From the NCBI RefSeq assembly GCF_008123965.1, contig NZ_VSTH01000041.1, forward strand, positions 1 through 64,000: DNA of 64,000 bases, in the 5' to 3' direction. Shown here in pieces: positions 25,379 to 35,969 of this stretch. The notes beneath the pieces are model-generated. The model was not told the origin of the DNA, did not search any database, and saw only the letters and a list, made by a program, of their open reading frames with translations. The stretch's first letter is position 1. Each line of letters starts with the position of its first letter. The stretch comes from Bradyrhizobium hipponense (GTDB lineage Bacteria > Pseudomonadota > Alphaproteobacteria > Rhizobiales > Xanthobacteraceae). The translations under genes were made by a program, and so were the position numbers.

Positions 25379-26368
25379 ATGTTAGGCAGACGCTTCGCTG
25401 TGGCTCCGATGATGGATTGGACTGACCGGCATTGCCGGGTGTTTCACCGTCATCTGAGCCGTCGGGCGCTGCTCTATACGGAGATGCTGACCACCGGTGC
25501 GGTCATTCACGGCGACCGGGATCGGTTGCTCGGGTTCGACGCGCTCGAGCACCCGGTTGCGCTCCAGCTTGGCGGCTCGGATCCACGCCAGCTCGCAGAG
25601 GCCGCGCGGATCGGGCAGGACTTCGGCTATGACGAGATCAATCTCAATGTCGGCTGCCCTTCGGATCGCGTGAAGGATGGCCGCTTCGGCGCCTGCCTGA
25701 TGGCGGAGCCGCAGCTCGTGGCGGCGTGTGTCGAAGCGATGAAGCGCGCGGTCGCCGTTCCCGTCACGGTGAAATGCCGCATCGGCATCGACGACCAGGA
25801 TCCGGAACCGGCGCTCGACGCACTCGCGCGCGCGGTGATCGCGTCCGGCTGCGACGCGCTGATCGTGCATGCCCGCAAGGCCTGGCTGAACGGTCTGTCG
25901 CCGAAGGAAAACCGCGACCTCCCGCCGCTCGACTACGACCGCGTCTACCGGCTCAAGCGCGCGATGCCGGATGTGCCGGTCATCGTCAATGGCGGCATCG
26001 GTGGCATCGACGAGGCGAGGGCGCATCTTTCCCATGTCGACGGCGTGATGCTCGGACGCGCCGCCTATCAAGAGCCGTGGCGGCTGCTCGCGGTCGATGC
26101 CGACATCTTCGGCGAGGCGGCGCCGCATGCGACCATGCAGGACGTGCTCGAGGCGATGATGCCCTATATCGAGGAGCAGCTCGCGCGCGGAACGCGACTA
26201 CACGCCATCACACGGCATTTCGTCGGCGCGTTCCACGCCGTGCCCGGCGCGCGCGCCTTCCGCCGCCATCTCGCCGAGCAAGGGACGAAGCCGGGCGCAG
26301 ACACAGGCGTGCTGCGCGATGCGATCGCACGCGTTGCTACTTGCGCGCCGGCCGAGGCGGCTGCCTAG
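25379..26368 (+). CDS. dusA: tRNA-dihydrouridine(20/20a) synthase DusA
   Basis: A 329-residue FMN- and NADPH-dependent tRNA dihydrouridine synthase acting on U20/U20a of the D-loop. The family opening RRFAVAPMMDWTDRHCR is at residues 3-19, the catalytic cysteine is in NLNVGCPSDRV, and the phosphate-binding VDGVMLGRAAYQEPW is near residue 225. DusA-specific features are the DWTDRHCR start and the HARKAWLNGLSPKENR segment. The ATG at 25379 is the natural start; the frame runs 13 codons further up without a ribosome site. It begins the high-GC core part of the window and is convergent with the protease gene. Confidence 0.95.
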   Translation: MLGRRFAVAPMMDWTDRHCRVFHRHLSRRALLYTEMLTTGAVIHGDRDRLLGFDALEHPVALQLGGSDPRQLAEAARIGQDFGYDEINLNVGCPSDRVKDGRFGACLMAEPQLVAACVEAMKRAVAVPVTVKCRIGIDDQDPEPALDALARAVIASGCDALIVHARKAWLNGLSPKENRDLPPLDYDRVYRLKRAMPDVPVIVNGGIGGIDEARAHLSHVDGVMLGRAAYQEPWRLLAVDADIFGEAAPHATMQDVLEAMMPYIEEQLARGTRLHAITRHFVGAFHAVPGARAFRRHLAEQGTKPGADTGVLRDAIARVATCAPAEAAA

Positions 26369-26395
26369 TCACAGGCATTCGGAGTCCGTTTGCTC

Positions 26396-26950
26396 TTAGT
26401 CGACCGCTGTGCGCGAGCGGCGGTGGCCGCCCTGAAGCTCCGGATAGCCGGTGAGCATCAGTTTGTCGGAACGCACGCCCCAGCTTTCCAGGCGATCAAG
26501 GAAACTCATGCCGAGCAGGTTGGTTTTCATCTGTCCGCGCTGCACGACCAGCGCCGGCACCGATTTCTCGACGAGGTGGCCGACGGCGAGACGGTCGAGC
26601 GTGAGCCGGGCCGCCTTGGTGTGACCGCCCGCGGTCTCGAGGTCGACATCATACTCGAGCATCTCCAGCGGCAGCCCTATCGCTTTCGCGGTTTCCCAGG
26701 TCAGCACGACCGAGGTCGCGCCGGTATCGATCACCATCGGTGCGACAACGCCGTTGATCTTGGCGCGCAGCGCGAACTCGCCGGCCTGGCCGCGCGGGAT
26801 CTGCACCGCGGGCGCGGGCGATGCAGCCTGTCCGCGGAACATGTGCGAGACCCTGTGGCTGGCGCGTACGATCTGGTCGGGATCGCCATAGGCGACGACG
26901 GCACCGGCGGTGCAGGCGAGCATGACGAGAACAAGCAGGAAGCGAATCAT
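26396..26950 (-). CDS. Retropepsin-like clan AA aspartic protease
   Basis: A 184-residue protein with an N-terminal hydrophobic anchor or signal (about residues 1-22) and a single retropepsin-like domain. The active-site motif is VIDTGATSVVL at about 74-84, with the second conserved hydrophobic-GMSFL segment near the C-terminus. This matches the TIGR02281 type of membrane-anchored periplasmic aspartic proteases in alphaproteobacteria, thought to act as dimers. The substrate is unknown. It ends 28 bases upstream, in transcription direction, from the DUF1289 gene's stop and is on the same strand as it, so the two are probably co-transcribed. Confidence 0.9.
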   Translation of the reverse strand: MIRFLLVLVMLACTAGAVVAYGDPDQIVRASHRVSHMFRGQAASPAPAVQIPRGQAGEFALRAKINGVVAPMVIDTGATSVVLTWETAKAIGLPLEMLEYDVDLETAGGHTKAARLTLDRLAVGHLVEKSVPALVVQRGQMKTNLLGMSFLDRLESWGVRSDKLMLTGYPELQGGHRRSRTAVD

Positions 26951-26978
26951 CGCACGCCTCCACGCGCGCGCACGCAGG

Positions 26979-27182
26979 TCAGGCGCGCTTCGACAATCCC
27001 GCGATCGGCTGCAATCCGGCTGCCCACATGCGTGCCGGCAGCATCGCCATCACTGCGAGCCGCTCCGCACTGTCCATGGCGTGCCAGCGCGCGATCTCCG
27101 GCAGCGTGCGGCCGCAGCCGAAGCACAGCTTGGTTTTGGGGTCGATCATGCAGACGGCGATGCACGGCGTGTCTTTGCTCAT
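26979..27182 (-). CDS. DUF1289 small zinc-ribbon-like protein
   Basis: A 67-residue protein with four cysteines, C7, C11, C20 and C23 (CIAVCMIDPKTKLCFGC), followed by GRTLPEIARW, the DUF1289 signature. The cysteines probably bind zinc or a small cluster. The ATG at 27182 is preferred to an upstream in-frame start because it gives the usual MSKDTPCI-like beginning. It lies between the sensor kinase and the protease on the same strand. Function is unknown; the family is common in alpha- and gammaproteobacteria. Confidence 0.9.
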   Translation of the reverse strand: MSKDTPCIAVCMIDPKTKLCFGCGRTLPEIARWHAMDSAERLAVMAMLPARMWAAGLQPIAGLSKRA

Positions 27183-27226
27183 GTCGGCATAGTGAGGGTT
27201 CGTCGGGCATTTCTGCAAGCATCTGT

Positions 27227-28822
27227 TTAAGAGCCCGTGCCTGCGCTCATGATTGGCTTGTGGCGCGGCCGGCGCTTCTCGTCGGGCATCGCGGAACTCT
27301 CCGGCTGGAGCGGCGGCGCGTCCTCCGACAGCGGCGCCAGCGCGCTCATCACGCGTTCTGGCGGGAAGGTGACGATCACCTCGGTGCCGATCCGCAGTTT
27401 CGATTTCAGCGTGAACGTGCCGCCATGCAGGTCGATCAGGTTCTTTGCGATGGGCAGGCCGAGGCCCGCGCCCTGTTCAGCCGATTTGATCGAGTTGGAG
27501 CCCTGGCCGAACGAGGCGAGCACGACGTGGATCTCGTCCTCGGGGATTCCGGAGCCGGTATCCTTCACGGAAAGATATTGCCCGCCCGACGCGGTCCAGC
27601 CGGCCTTGAGCCAGATCTCGCCGCCCTGCGGGGTGAACTTGATCGAGTTGGACAGCAGATTGAGCACGACCTGACGGATTGCGCGCTCGTCGGCCCACAG
27701 GCGCGGCATGCCCTGCTCGAACACTTCGTGGATGGTGATGCCGCGGCTGGAGGCGCGCAGCTTCATCAGATGATGGCAGTCGGCGACGATGCCGACAAGC
27801 GACACTGCTTCCTCGTTCAGCTCGTAGCGACCGGCTTCGATCCGCGACAAATCCAGGATCTCGTTGATGAGGTTGAGCAGATGTACGCCGGAATTATGGA
27901 TGTCGCCGGAGTACTCCTTGTAGACGGGTACCGCATGCGCACCAAAAATCTCGCTCTTCATCACCTCGGAGAAGCCGAGGATCGCGTTCAGCGGCGTGCG
28001 CAGCTCGTGGCTCATCTGCGCCAGGAAGCGCGACTTGGCGACGTTGGCGGCTTCGGCCCGGTGACGTGCCTCGTCCGAGATCGCCTTGGCCTGTTCGAGT
28101 TCGCCGATGAGTGCGTCCTTCTCGGCGCGCGCCTCCAGCGTGGCGAAGGTTGAAGAGTGCAGCTGGTGCGCCAGCAATACGAAATAGCCTTCGGCCGAGA
28201 GCGCCAGCGCCGCCAGGATGTAATTGTCCAGCGAGCCGGTCATCGCAAAGCTGAGCGCCATCGCAACCGCGACCGGCGCGGTGGCGGCAAGGGCTGCGAT
28301 CGGCAGATTGGCCGCCAGCATGCTCGATACTGCGATCACCAGCAGCATCAGGAACATCATCAGCGTTTCCGTGACCGTGTCGAGCACGGGATGGATCAGG
28401 ATCGCCATCCAGCACAGACCATAGAGCAGGTCGAGCACGACGAACCGCGTCCGCCATACGCGCGTCGCCGTGGGCGATGACGTCTCGCTCAGGAAGCGCC
28501 GGCAGCTGCGGGTCATCGCGACATGGATGCAGAGCATGCCTGCGGTCCAGGCCGCGGCCGGGATCGGCTGCATCCAAAGCCCGAACAGCACGCCGGTCGC
28601 CACCACCAGCAGCATCACGACATAGGAGGCCGACAGTCTTGTCTGGGCATATTGACGGAGCAACTCGGCATCGAAGGCGGGCCGGGTTCCGCTGGTCGAC
28701 GTTAACTTGTCGCGCGCCTCGCGCACTCGCTGCGCCGCCGCCCGGCGACTGCTCGCCGATGGCGCGCTCACCGGCTCGGCCGGAAGCTGCACAACCTCGG
28801 GCTTTTCAGCGGCTTTACTCAT
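27227..28822 (-). CDS. Membrane sensor histidine kinase
   Basis: A 531-residue histidine kinase. An N-terminal charged stretch precedes about five to six transmembrane helices (residues about 80-220), a short coiled linker (about 225-265), the HisKA box with MSHELRTPLNAILGFSE, and an HATPase domain with N, G1 (DTGSGIPEDEI) and G2 (GAGLGLPIAKNL) boxes. There is no receiver domain and no adjacent response regulator, so the partner is elsewhere. The kinase core resembles the PdhS/PleC-like kinases of Rhizobiales that feed the DivK system, but this is only a resemblance. I start at the ATG 28822, where the ordered N-terminus begins. Confidence 0.88.
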   Translation of the reverse strand: MSKAAEKPEVVQLPAEPVSAPSASSRRAAAQRVREARDKLTSTSGTRPAFDAELLRQYAQTRLSASYVVMLLVVATGVLFGLWMQPIPAAAWTAGMLCIHVAMTRSCRRFLSETSSPTATRVWRTRFVVLDLLYGLCWMAILIHPVLDTVTETLMMFLMLLVIAVSSMLAANLPIAALAATAPVAVAMALSFAMTGSLDNYILAALALSAEGYFVLLAHQLHSSTFATLEARAEKDALIGELEQAKAISDEARHRAEAANVAKSRFLAQMSHELRTPLNAILGFSEVMKSEIFGAHAVPVYKEYSGDIHNSGVHLLNLINEILDLSRIEAGRYELNEEAVSLVGIVADCHHLMKLRASSRGITIHEVFEQGMPRLWADERAIRQVVLNLLSNSIKFTPQGGEIWLKAGWTASGGQYLSVKDTGSGIPEDEIHVVLASFGQGSNSIKSAEQGAGLGLPIAKNLIDLHGGTFTLKSKLRIGTEVIVTFPPERVMSALAPLSEDAPPLQPESSAMPDEKRRPRHKPIMSAGTGS

Positions 28823-28958
28823 CGAACAACAACAATTCCTGCCCGCGCGAGACGGGCTTTCTGCATTGTCTATCTCTGGCAAGAAATCCTTAAGAGGTGA
28901 CTTAAGGAGCTAAAGAATTACGTTAACCGGGCGTTAATTTGCATCCGGTCCACGCCGC

Positions 28959-30236
28959 TCACTGCAGCAGTGCTTGCTGCGCCACGTAGACCACGGCCCC
29001 CGCCAGATATCCGGCGAGCGCCGGAACTGCGATGCGGCGGGCGTACCAGAGGAACTCGATTCGCTCGAGCCCCATGGCGGCAACGCCAGCGGCGGAACCG
29101 ATGATCAGGATCGATCCGCCGGTCCCCGCGCAATAGGCGATGAACTCCCAGAGGAAGCTGTCGGGCGGATAATGCGCGAGGTCGTACATGCCCATGGTCG
29201 CGGCGACCAGGGGCACGTTATCGATGACGGCGCTGAGAAGGCCGAGCACGACGACGATGATGTCCTGGCGGCCGATGGTCGTATCCAGCCATTTGGCCAG
29301 CATGGACAGCAGGCCGGCATGTTCGAGGCAGGCGACCGCGAGCAGGATGCCGAGGAAGAACACAATCGAGCCCATGTCGATCCGCGTCAGTGCGTTGGCG
29401 AGCGACAGGGGACTGCGCACGTGCTCGTCCTTGTCGCGATGAACGATCTCGCCCACCAGCCACACGAGGCCGAGCCCGAGCAACACGCCCATGAAGGGCG
29501 GCAGGTGTGTGACCGTCTTGAAGACGGGCACCGCGATCAGGACGCCGAGCCCGAGATAGAACATCACGTTCCGCTCGAACGGAGCGACCCTCCGCAATCC
29601 GTCGTCCTTCATCGGCGGCGCGATGGTCTTGCCCCTGAGCGAAAAGCTGATGAATGCCAGCGGCACCAGCAGGTTGAGCAGCGACGGCAGGAACACGGCG
29701 CCCATGATGTTGAGCGGCGTGATTTGCCCGCCGATCCACAGCATGGTCGTGGTGACGTCACCGATCACGGTCCATGCGCCGCCGGCGTTGGCGGCGATGA
29801 CGATGAGGGATGCGAACAGCAGGCGGTCCTCGCGCCGCGCGATCAGCCGCTGAGTCAGCGAGATCATGACGATGGTGGTCGTCAAATTGTCGAGGATCGC
29901 GCTCAAGAAGAACGCCACGAATCCGACCAGCCATATCAGCTTGACCTGGCTGGTCGTGCCGATGCGGGAGGTGATGACTTCGAAGCCGTCATGGGCATCG
30001 ATCACCTCGACGATGGTCATCGCGCCGATCAGGAAGAACACAATCTGCGCGGTGGAGGCGACGGATTCGTCGAGCTGACGGCCGATCAGCGCGTGGTCGC
30101 CCGTCAAAATCGCGTAGACGGTCCAGAGCAGGCCAGCGCCGATCAGCGCCGAAGCGCTCTTGTTGACGCCGAGCGGATGCTCGAGCGCGATCGCCGCATA
30201 GGCCAGGACGAAGATTGCGGCGATCGCGGTCAGCAA
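28959..30236 (-). CDS. nhaD: NhaD-type sodium:proton antiporter
   Basis: A 425-residue polytopic inner-membrane protein of the ArsB/NhaD ion-transporter superfamily. Recognisable segments include FFLSAILDNLTTTIVMI, the NAGGAWTVIGDVTTTMLWI loop and a C-terminal FIAYCAGTGGSILIIGSAAG repeat-like element, as in NhaD antiporters that export sodium. About 11-12 helices are expected and length is normal. It lies upstream of the sensor kinase on the same strand with about 140 bases between. It is probably used for sodium and pH homeostasis. Confidence 0.9.
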   Translation of the reverse strand: MLTAIAAIFVLAYAAIALEHPLGVNKSASALIGAGLLWTVYAILTGDHALIGRQLDESVASTAQIVFFLIGAMTIVEVIDAHDGFEVITSRIGTTSQVKLIWLVGFVAFFLSAILDNLTTTIVMISLTQRLIARREDRLLFASLIVIAANAGGAWTVIGDVTTTMLWIGGQITPLNIMGAVFLPSLLNLLVPLAFISFSLRGKTIAPPMKDDGLRRVAPFERNVMFYLGLGVLIAVPVFKTVTHLPPFMGVLLGLGLVWLVGEIVHRDKDEHVRSPLSLANALTRIDMGSIVFFLGILLAVACLEHAGLLSMLAKWLDTTIGRQDIIVVVLGLLSAVIDNVPLVAATMGMYDLAHYPPDSFLWEFIAYCAGTGGSILIIGSAAGVAAMGLERIEFLWYARRIAVPALAGYLAGAVVYVAQQALLQ

Positions 30237-30258
30237 GGCAGCTTCAATCCTTCAGGTG

Positions 30259-31128
30259 TCAGCGTGCGAGGCGCGCGAGCAGGCTGGACGTGTCCCAGCG
30301 CTTGCCGCCCATCTTCTCGACCTCGGCATAGAACTGGTCGACCAGCGCGGTCACCGGCAGGTTGGCCCCGTTGCGGCGGGCTTCTGCGATGCAGATCGAG
30401 AGATCCTTGCGCATCCATTCCACCGCAAAACCGAAATCGTACTTGTCCTCGTTCATGGTCTTGTAGCGGTTCTCCATCTGCCAGGACTGTGCCGCACCCT
30501 TGGAGATCACCTCGATCACCGAAGCGACATCGAGACCGGACTTCTTGGCGAAGTGGATGCCCTCGGAGAGGCCCTGGACGAGCCCGGCGATGCAGATCTG
30601 GTTGACCATTTTCGTCAGTTGGCCGGAGCCCGCAGGCCCTAGCAATTTGCACATCCGCGCATAGGCAGCGATCACCGGCTCGGCGCCGGCATAGGCATCC
30701 GCCGCGCCGCCGCACATCACCGTCAGCGCGCCGTTCTCGGCGCCGGCCTGGCCGCCGGAGACCGGGGCATCGATGAATTTGAAGCCGATCTTGGTCGCGG
30801 TCGCATCGAGCTCGCGGGCAACCTCGGCGGAGGCCGTGGTGTGGTCGACGAAGGTCGCGCCCTTCTTCATGCCGGCAAACGCGCCGTCGGCGCCGATCGT
30901 GACCGCGCGCAAATCATTGTCGTTGCCAACGCAGCACATCACGAAATCCTGCCCCTCGGCGGCGGCCTTCGGGGTCGGTGCCGTCTTGCCGCCGAACTTG
31001 TCCGCCCACTCCTTCGCTTTGGCCGCGGTGCGGTTGTAGACGGTGACCTCATGGCCCCCTTTTTTGACGAGGTGTCCGGCCATGGGGAAGCCCATCACGC
31101 CGAGACCGAGGAAAGCGACTTTAGCCAT
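30259..31128 (-). CDS. NAD(P)-dependent beta-hydroxyacid dehydrogenase
   Basis: A 289-residue member of the 3-hydroxyisobutyrate dehydrogenase / tartronate semialdehyde reductase family. The N-terminal motif FLGLGVMGFPMAGHL binds NAD(P), FIDAPVSGGQAGAENGAL is the substrate-binding signature, and GSGQLTKMVNQ contains the catalytic lysine. Family activities include valine degradation (MmsB) and glycerate metabolism (GarR); the sequence does not decide between them. It is 22 bases upstream of nhaD's start on the same strand and divergent from the VOC protein. Confidence 0.9.
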   Translation of the reverse strand: MAKVAFLGLGVMGFPMAGHLVKKGGHEVTVYNRTAAKAKEWADKFGGKTAPTPKAAAEGQDFVMCCVGNDNDLRAVTIGADGAFAGMKKGATFVDHTTASAEVARELDATATKIGFKFIDAPVSGGQAGAENGALTVMCGGAADAYAGAEPVIAAYARMCKLLGPAGSGQLTKMVNQICIAGLVQGLSEGIHFAKKSGLDVASVIEVISKGAAQSWQMENRYKTMNEDKYDFGFAVEWMRKDLSICIAEARRNGANLPVTALVDQFYAEVEKMGGKRWDTSSLLARLAR

Positions 31129-31325
31129 GTGTGGTACCTTGTCGGTAGTTTGGGTTTACGGTTCTTGCCGGGCGCGGGACGCCAGCGGGGGTCTTCAAGT
31201 TCCGCGGCGAGGCGGATCGGAGGCGCACCATAAACCGTTGCGCCGGGAGGGCAACGGCTTCGTTTGGCGGCCTCCTGTGCTAGGATGACGGGACGACCAA
31301 GGACTTCAAAAAAGGGAGCGAAAGC

Positions 31326-31760
31326 ATGGGCGTGAGCGTTGGCGTCCTCGATCATTTCAACATCCGGACCCGCAAGCTGGCCGAGACGGTCCGCTTCTAC
31401 GAGGATGTGCTGGGCCTGGAAAACGGCGCGCGGCCGAATTTCGCCTTTCCGGGGGCCTGGATGTATAGCGAGGGCAAGCCAGTGGTGCACCTCGTCGATA
31501 TTTCTCCGACCTCGGAGCCACAAAAACCGGATTCCGGCGTTGTTCATCACGTCGCCTTCGCCAGCCGCGGCTTTGAAGACATGAAGCAGCGCCTCGCTGC
31601 CAAGGGCATGAAATTCGAATCGCGCCAGGTGCCCGGCGGCGAGCTCTGGCAGATCTTCGTCCACGACCCCAACGGGGTGATGATCGAGCTCAATTACGAG
31701 GCGGCCAAGGAGCAGGGGGCCGCGCCTGCCGAGATGGCTGACGATATCGGCAGGCAGTAG
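31326..31760 (+). CDS. VOC (glyoxalase/dioxygenase fold) protein
   Basis: A 144-residue vicinal oxygen chelate protein with two beta-alpha-beta-beta-beta repeats. Candidate metal ligands are the His in LDHFNIRT, the His in KPVVHLVD, the His of HHVAF and the Glu in GVMIELNY, the standard placement. It may be a glyoxalase-I-like lyase, an epimerase or a resistance protein; the family is too broad to choose. It has a good ribosome site (GGGAGCG) and stands alone between divergent and tandem core genes. Confidence 0.88.
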   Translation: MGVSVGVLDHFNIRTRKLAETVRFYEDVLGLENGARPNFAFPGAWMYSEGKPVVHLVDISPTSEPQKPDSGVVHHVAFASRGFEDMKQRLAAKGMKFESRQVPGGELWQIFVHDPNGVMIELNYEAAKEQGAAPAEMADDIGRQ

Positions 31761-31814
31761 CCTTTTGGGCGTTTCCGCTCTAATGGGGCAGATCTTGAAT
31801 TCAGGAGATGCGCT

Positions 31815-32951
31815 TTGAGCGTGACGCAGCAACAGGTTTTGGACAGCCTTAGCCGGATCAAATCGCCGCGCGGGGTCGCGCTTACCAATGCCAATGTGCT
31901 GAGCACGATCAGCGCATCCGACGGCAAGGTTTTCTTCTCGATCAACGTCGATGCCGCCGAAGCCCGGGCTTGGGAATCGGTCCGTGCCGAGGCTGAAGCC
32001 GCCGTGCGCGCCATTCCGGGGGTCACCACCGCGATGGTGGCGCTGACCGCCGAGCGCAAGCCCGGCGCCGCGCCGCCCCCGCCGCCAACTCCGAGCCGCG
32101 GCACGCCGGGCGTGCAGCCGGTGCATGCTCACAAGCCGCCGCAGGGCGGCGCCTCGCCGATGGCGCGGCAATCCGAGATTCCGGGCGTCGCTGCCGTGAT
32201 CGCGGTGGCCTCGGGCAAGGGCGGCGTCGGCAAGTCGACCACCGCGCTCAATCTGGCGCTGGGCCTGCGCGACCTCGGCCTCAGGGTCGGGCTGCTCGAT
32301 GCCGACATCTACGGCCCCTCGGTGCCGCGCTTGACCGGCCTGCGCGAAAAGCCGGCACTGAACGACGCGCGCAAGATGATTCCGCTCAGGCGCTACGGCC
32401 TCGCCATCATGTCGATCGGCTTCCTGGTCGAGGAAGAGACCGCGATGATCTGGCGCGGCCCGATGGTGATGTCGGCGGTGACGCAGATGCTGCGCGACGT
32501 CGAATGGGGCGAGCTCGACGTGCTGGTCGTCGACATGCCGCCCGGCACCGGCGATGCCCAGCTCACGCTGGCGCAGAACGTGCCGCTGAAGGGCGCCGTC
32601 ATCATCTCGACCCCGCAGGATCTGTCCCTGATCGATGCGCGGCGCGGGCTTGCGATGTTCAGGAAGGTCAACGTGCCCGTGCTCGGCATCGTCGAGAACA
32701 TGAGCTATTTCCAATGCCCGCATTGCGGCACGAAGTCCGACATCTTCGGCCATGGCGGGGCGCGGCACGAGGCCGAGAAGCTCGGCGTGCCGTTCCTGGG
32801 CGAGATCCCCCTGCACATGGCGATTCGCGCATCCTCGGATGCTGGTAACCCCGTGGTCGACAGCGAGCCGGGCGGGCCTCATGCGGCGATCTATCGCGCC
32901 ATTGCGGGGCAGGTCCGCGATCAGCTCAAGGGCGTCATTGCTGCGGCCTGA
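31815..32951 (+). CDS. apbC: Mrp/NBP35 family Fe-S carrier ATPase
   Basis: A 378-residue P-loop ATPase of the ApbC/Mrp group, which carries or inserts iron-sulfur clusters. Residues about 1-85 form the MIP18/DUF59-type domain, then a Pro/Ala-rich linker (about 85-120), then the deviant Walker A GKGGVGKST, the Walker B region VVDMPPGTGD and the cluster-binding CPHC pair near residue 300. The linker is a common feature in Bradyrhizobium relatives. The cluster role is known for the family and inferred here. It sits 55 bases after the VOC gene. Confidence 0.93.
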   Translation: MSVTQQQVLDSLSRIKSPRGVALTNANVLSTISASDGKVFFSINVDAAEARAWESVRAEAEAAVRAIPGVTTAMVALTAERKPGAAPPPPPTPSRGTPGVQPVHAHKPPQGGASPMARQSEIPGVAAVIAVASGKGGVGKSTTALNLALGLRDLGLRVGLLDADIYGPSVPRLTGLREKPALNDARKMIPLRRYGLAIMSIGFLVEEETAMIWRGPMVMSAVTQMLRDVEWGELDVLVVDMPPGTGDAQLTLAQNVPLKGAVIISTPQDLSLIDARRGLAMFRKVNVPVLGIVENMSYFQCPHCGTKSDIFGHGGARHEAEKLGVPFLGEIPLHMAIRASSDAGNPVVDSEPGGPHAAIYRAIAGQVRDQLKGVIAAA

Positions 32952-33096
32952 GCCGGGCGCATGGGCAGACATGCGACTTTCGTCGAGCCCTGTCATGCCA
33001 ATGTCGCGTTCCGCAAGCGGGACTTCCATGTTAAAGGCCCCCGGCAGTCAAGCCCCCTTCGGTTCGACGCGGCCTAGAACGCGCCCGCCGGAATGA

Positions 33097-34239
<1,143 letters not shown>

Positions 34240-34607
34240 TCGCAAGCCTAAAGTCGCAAGACCGGAAAGCCCGGCCTTCCCTGGAGGCCGGGCTTTTCTT
34301 TGCCGCGATGCCTTCTTGCCGCGGCGCGCCGGGGGTGCCAACAAAAAGATGGAAAACAACCCCATGCACAGTAGACGAGGGGTCAACGCAGGACACGCTG
34401 GGGATGCTGGCAACAGTTTGACAGGCCAGACCAATTCGGCGGGAGCGGCAATCGTCCGCGGAGCGGGGAACAGGCGCGCGAAATGCACTGCTTTCCGTAC
34501 CTTCGACGATCCGGCCAAGCAGTTTGACTCGTCGGGCAAAACAGGGGCAGAATGTGATAATCGTATAATCCGAAATTCGCGCCGCAGCGCCAATTCTTGG
34601 GATGACG
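34240..34607. other. Intergenic gap after TRAP binding protein
   Basis: The first 60 bases hold the terminator of the binding-protein gene. The rest, about 300 bases, contains no convincing gene; the short open frames have low-complexity translations of the type found in degenerate intergenic repeats. The stretch just before 34608 supplies a GGGAT ribosome site. Confidence 0.5.
34266..34300 (+). terminator. Rho-independent terminator after TRAP binding protein
   Basis: Twelve-base perfect stem AAAGCCCGGCCT / AGGCCGGGCTTT with a seven-base loop, ending in a TTTTCTT run, 27 bases after the stop at 34239. It is typical in form and position. Confidence 0.85.
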
Positions 34608-35036
34608 ATGAGCTTCGATCCAGATGAAGTTGAAAGCGCGCTGCGCAAGGCATGGTCGCTGTCGACCGTCCGCCAATTGACCGCGAACAATCCGGCGGCA
34701 GGGCAATGCAACGTGACTGCACTGCTCATTCACGAGCTCTTCGGCGGCGACTTGCTGAAGACGCCTCTGCCGGCCGGCGATCATTTCTACGATCGGATCG
34801 GAGGGCGGAGGTATGACCTCACAGCGAGCCAGTTCGATCAGCCGATCGTTTATTTGGACGTGCCAGCAAATCGCGTCGACGCAGAACTGGGAGCAACAAA
34901 GGACGAACTCGCTGAACTCAGAGCGGCGTTTCAGGAGCACCGTGATGGCGCGCCAAACCGGAGTCATGGGCGCAGCAAAAGTAGAGCTACTCGATCACTT
35001 CGTCTGCGCGTCCGAGAAGGGAGACGGGGACTGTGA
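34608..35036 (+). CDS. YunG-like small cytoplasmic protein
   Basis: A 142-residue protein of the YunG-like type, function unknown. The diagnostic core runs from EVESALRKAWSLSTVRQL through PAAGQCNVTALLIHELFGG and HFYDRIGGRRYDLTASQF, with a probably important cysteine in AGQCN as in NlpC/P60- or transglutaminase-like folds (inferred). After about residue 112 the sequence becomes Arg/Ser-rich and unlike the family, and it overlaps the end of the converging pseudogene by 50 bases, so the natural C-terminus may have been lost or frameshifted. The ATG at 34608 has GGGAT six bases before it. Confidence 0.7.
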   Translation: MSFDPDEVESALRKAWSLSTVRQLTANNPAAGQCNVTALLIHELFGGDLLKTPLPAGDHFYDRIGGRRYDLTASQFDQPIVYLDVPANRVDAELGATKDELAELRAAFQEHRDGAPNRSHGRSKSRATRSLRLRVREGRRGL

Positions 35037-35969
35037 TGCCAAGCGCACTCGCCGTATTCACGTTGACAACCAACTGAACTCTGGTGGCCTGCTGCACCGG
35101 CAGGTCGGCAGGTTTTTCGCCTTTCAGGATACGGCCGGTGTAGACGCCGGCAAGGCGGTTCGCTTCGGCAAAGTCGCCTCCATAATCCATGATGCCGCCG
35201 GCCGCGGCGAAGGTGCCGCCCTGAAAGATGGCGGGGAGCGCATGCCGCAGCGCCATCTTGGCGAGCTTGTCGCTATTCCCCGTGAAGAGAATATCTCCGC
35301 CGATCACCAAGCCTGCGGAGCGCAATTCGCTTGCGCGCGCGAACACCGCATCAAAATCGTCCTCGGTGCTCGCATGCAAGACCTGGACTTGAAGCCCGAG
35401 CGCGTGCGCCGCGACCTGCATCTCCTTCAACTGGTTTTCCGTAGTGGGATTGTTCGGGTTCAGCAACAGAGCCATATCCTTGGCCGCCGGCAGGAGTTCG
35501 TGCATCAACTCCAAGCGCTTCGGCCCGACCCGTACGTTCAAGGAGGTCGCGCCGGTGACGTTTCCGGACGGCCGGCTGAGACTCGGCACCAGACCAATCT
35601 GCACCGGGTTCCCGATCGTCGTGAATACGATCGGAATCGATGCGGTCGCTGTCTTTGCGGCGAGTGCCGCCGGGGTCGTGAAGGCGGCGATCGCGGATGG
35701 CTGGCGATGCACCAGGTCGGCAGCCATTGCGGGCAAACGATCGTACTGACCTTCCGCCCAGCGGTATTCAAGGGCAAGGTTCTGGCTCTCGACGTAGCCC
35801 ATCGCGCCAAGACCACGGCGAAACGCAGCAGTCAGCAGCGCGCCCAGCCCTCCGCACTCCCGCTGCCAAGAACGCCTACCACCGGCATTGCTGCGGGTTG
35901 TTGCGATCGCGCGAGGTCCGACCAGAGTGCAGCCGCACCGGCCCCCACCATGAAGTCTCGACGCTTCAT
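34987..35969 (-). pseudogene. Frameshifted ABC substrate-binding protein (ABC_sub_bind type)
   Basis: The total of 983 bases corresponds to a full-length binding protein of about 327 residues, but it is split between two frames. The 5' part (35969 to about 35832) encodes a Tat-like start MKRRDFMVGAGAAALW and VVGVLGSG, then hits TGA. The next frame resumes with LLTAAFRRGLGAMGYVESQN and continues through EYRWAEGQYDRLPAMAADLV to a normal end. One base appears to be lost near 35830-35845. This is either a pseudogene or an assembly error. The intact family binds unknown small ligands and is abundant in Bradyrhizobium. No permease genes are adjacent. Confidence 0.8.

Noticed and set aside
28974..30605. 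Plus-strand open frame of about 543 codons
   Set aside because: It is the antisense of nhaD and the hydroxyacid dehydrogenase, with low-complexity His/Asp/Gln content.
31095..33029. Minus-strand open frame of about 644 codons
   Set aside because: It lies opposite the VOC and ApbC genes, which have clear family motifs; its translation is His/Arg/Ala-rich without structure.
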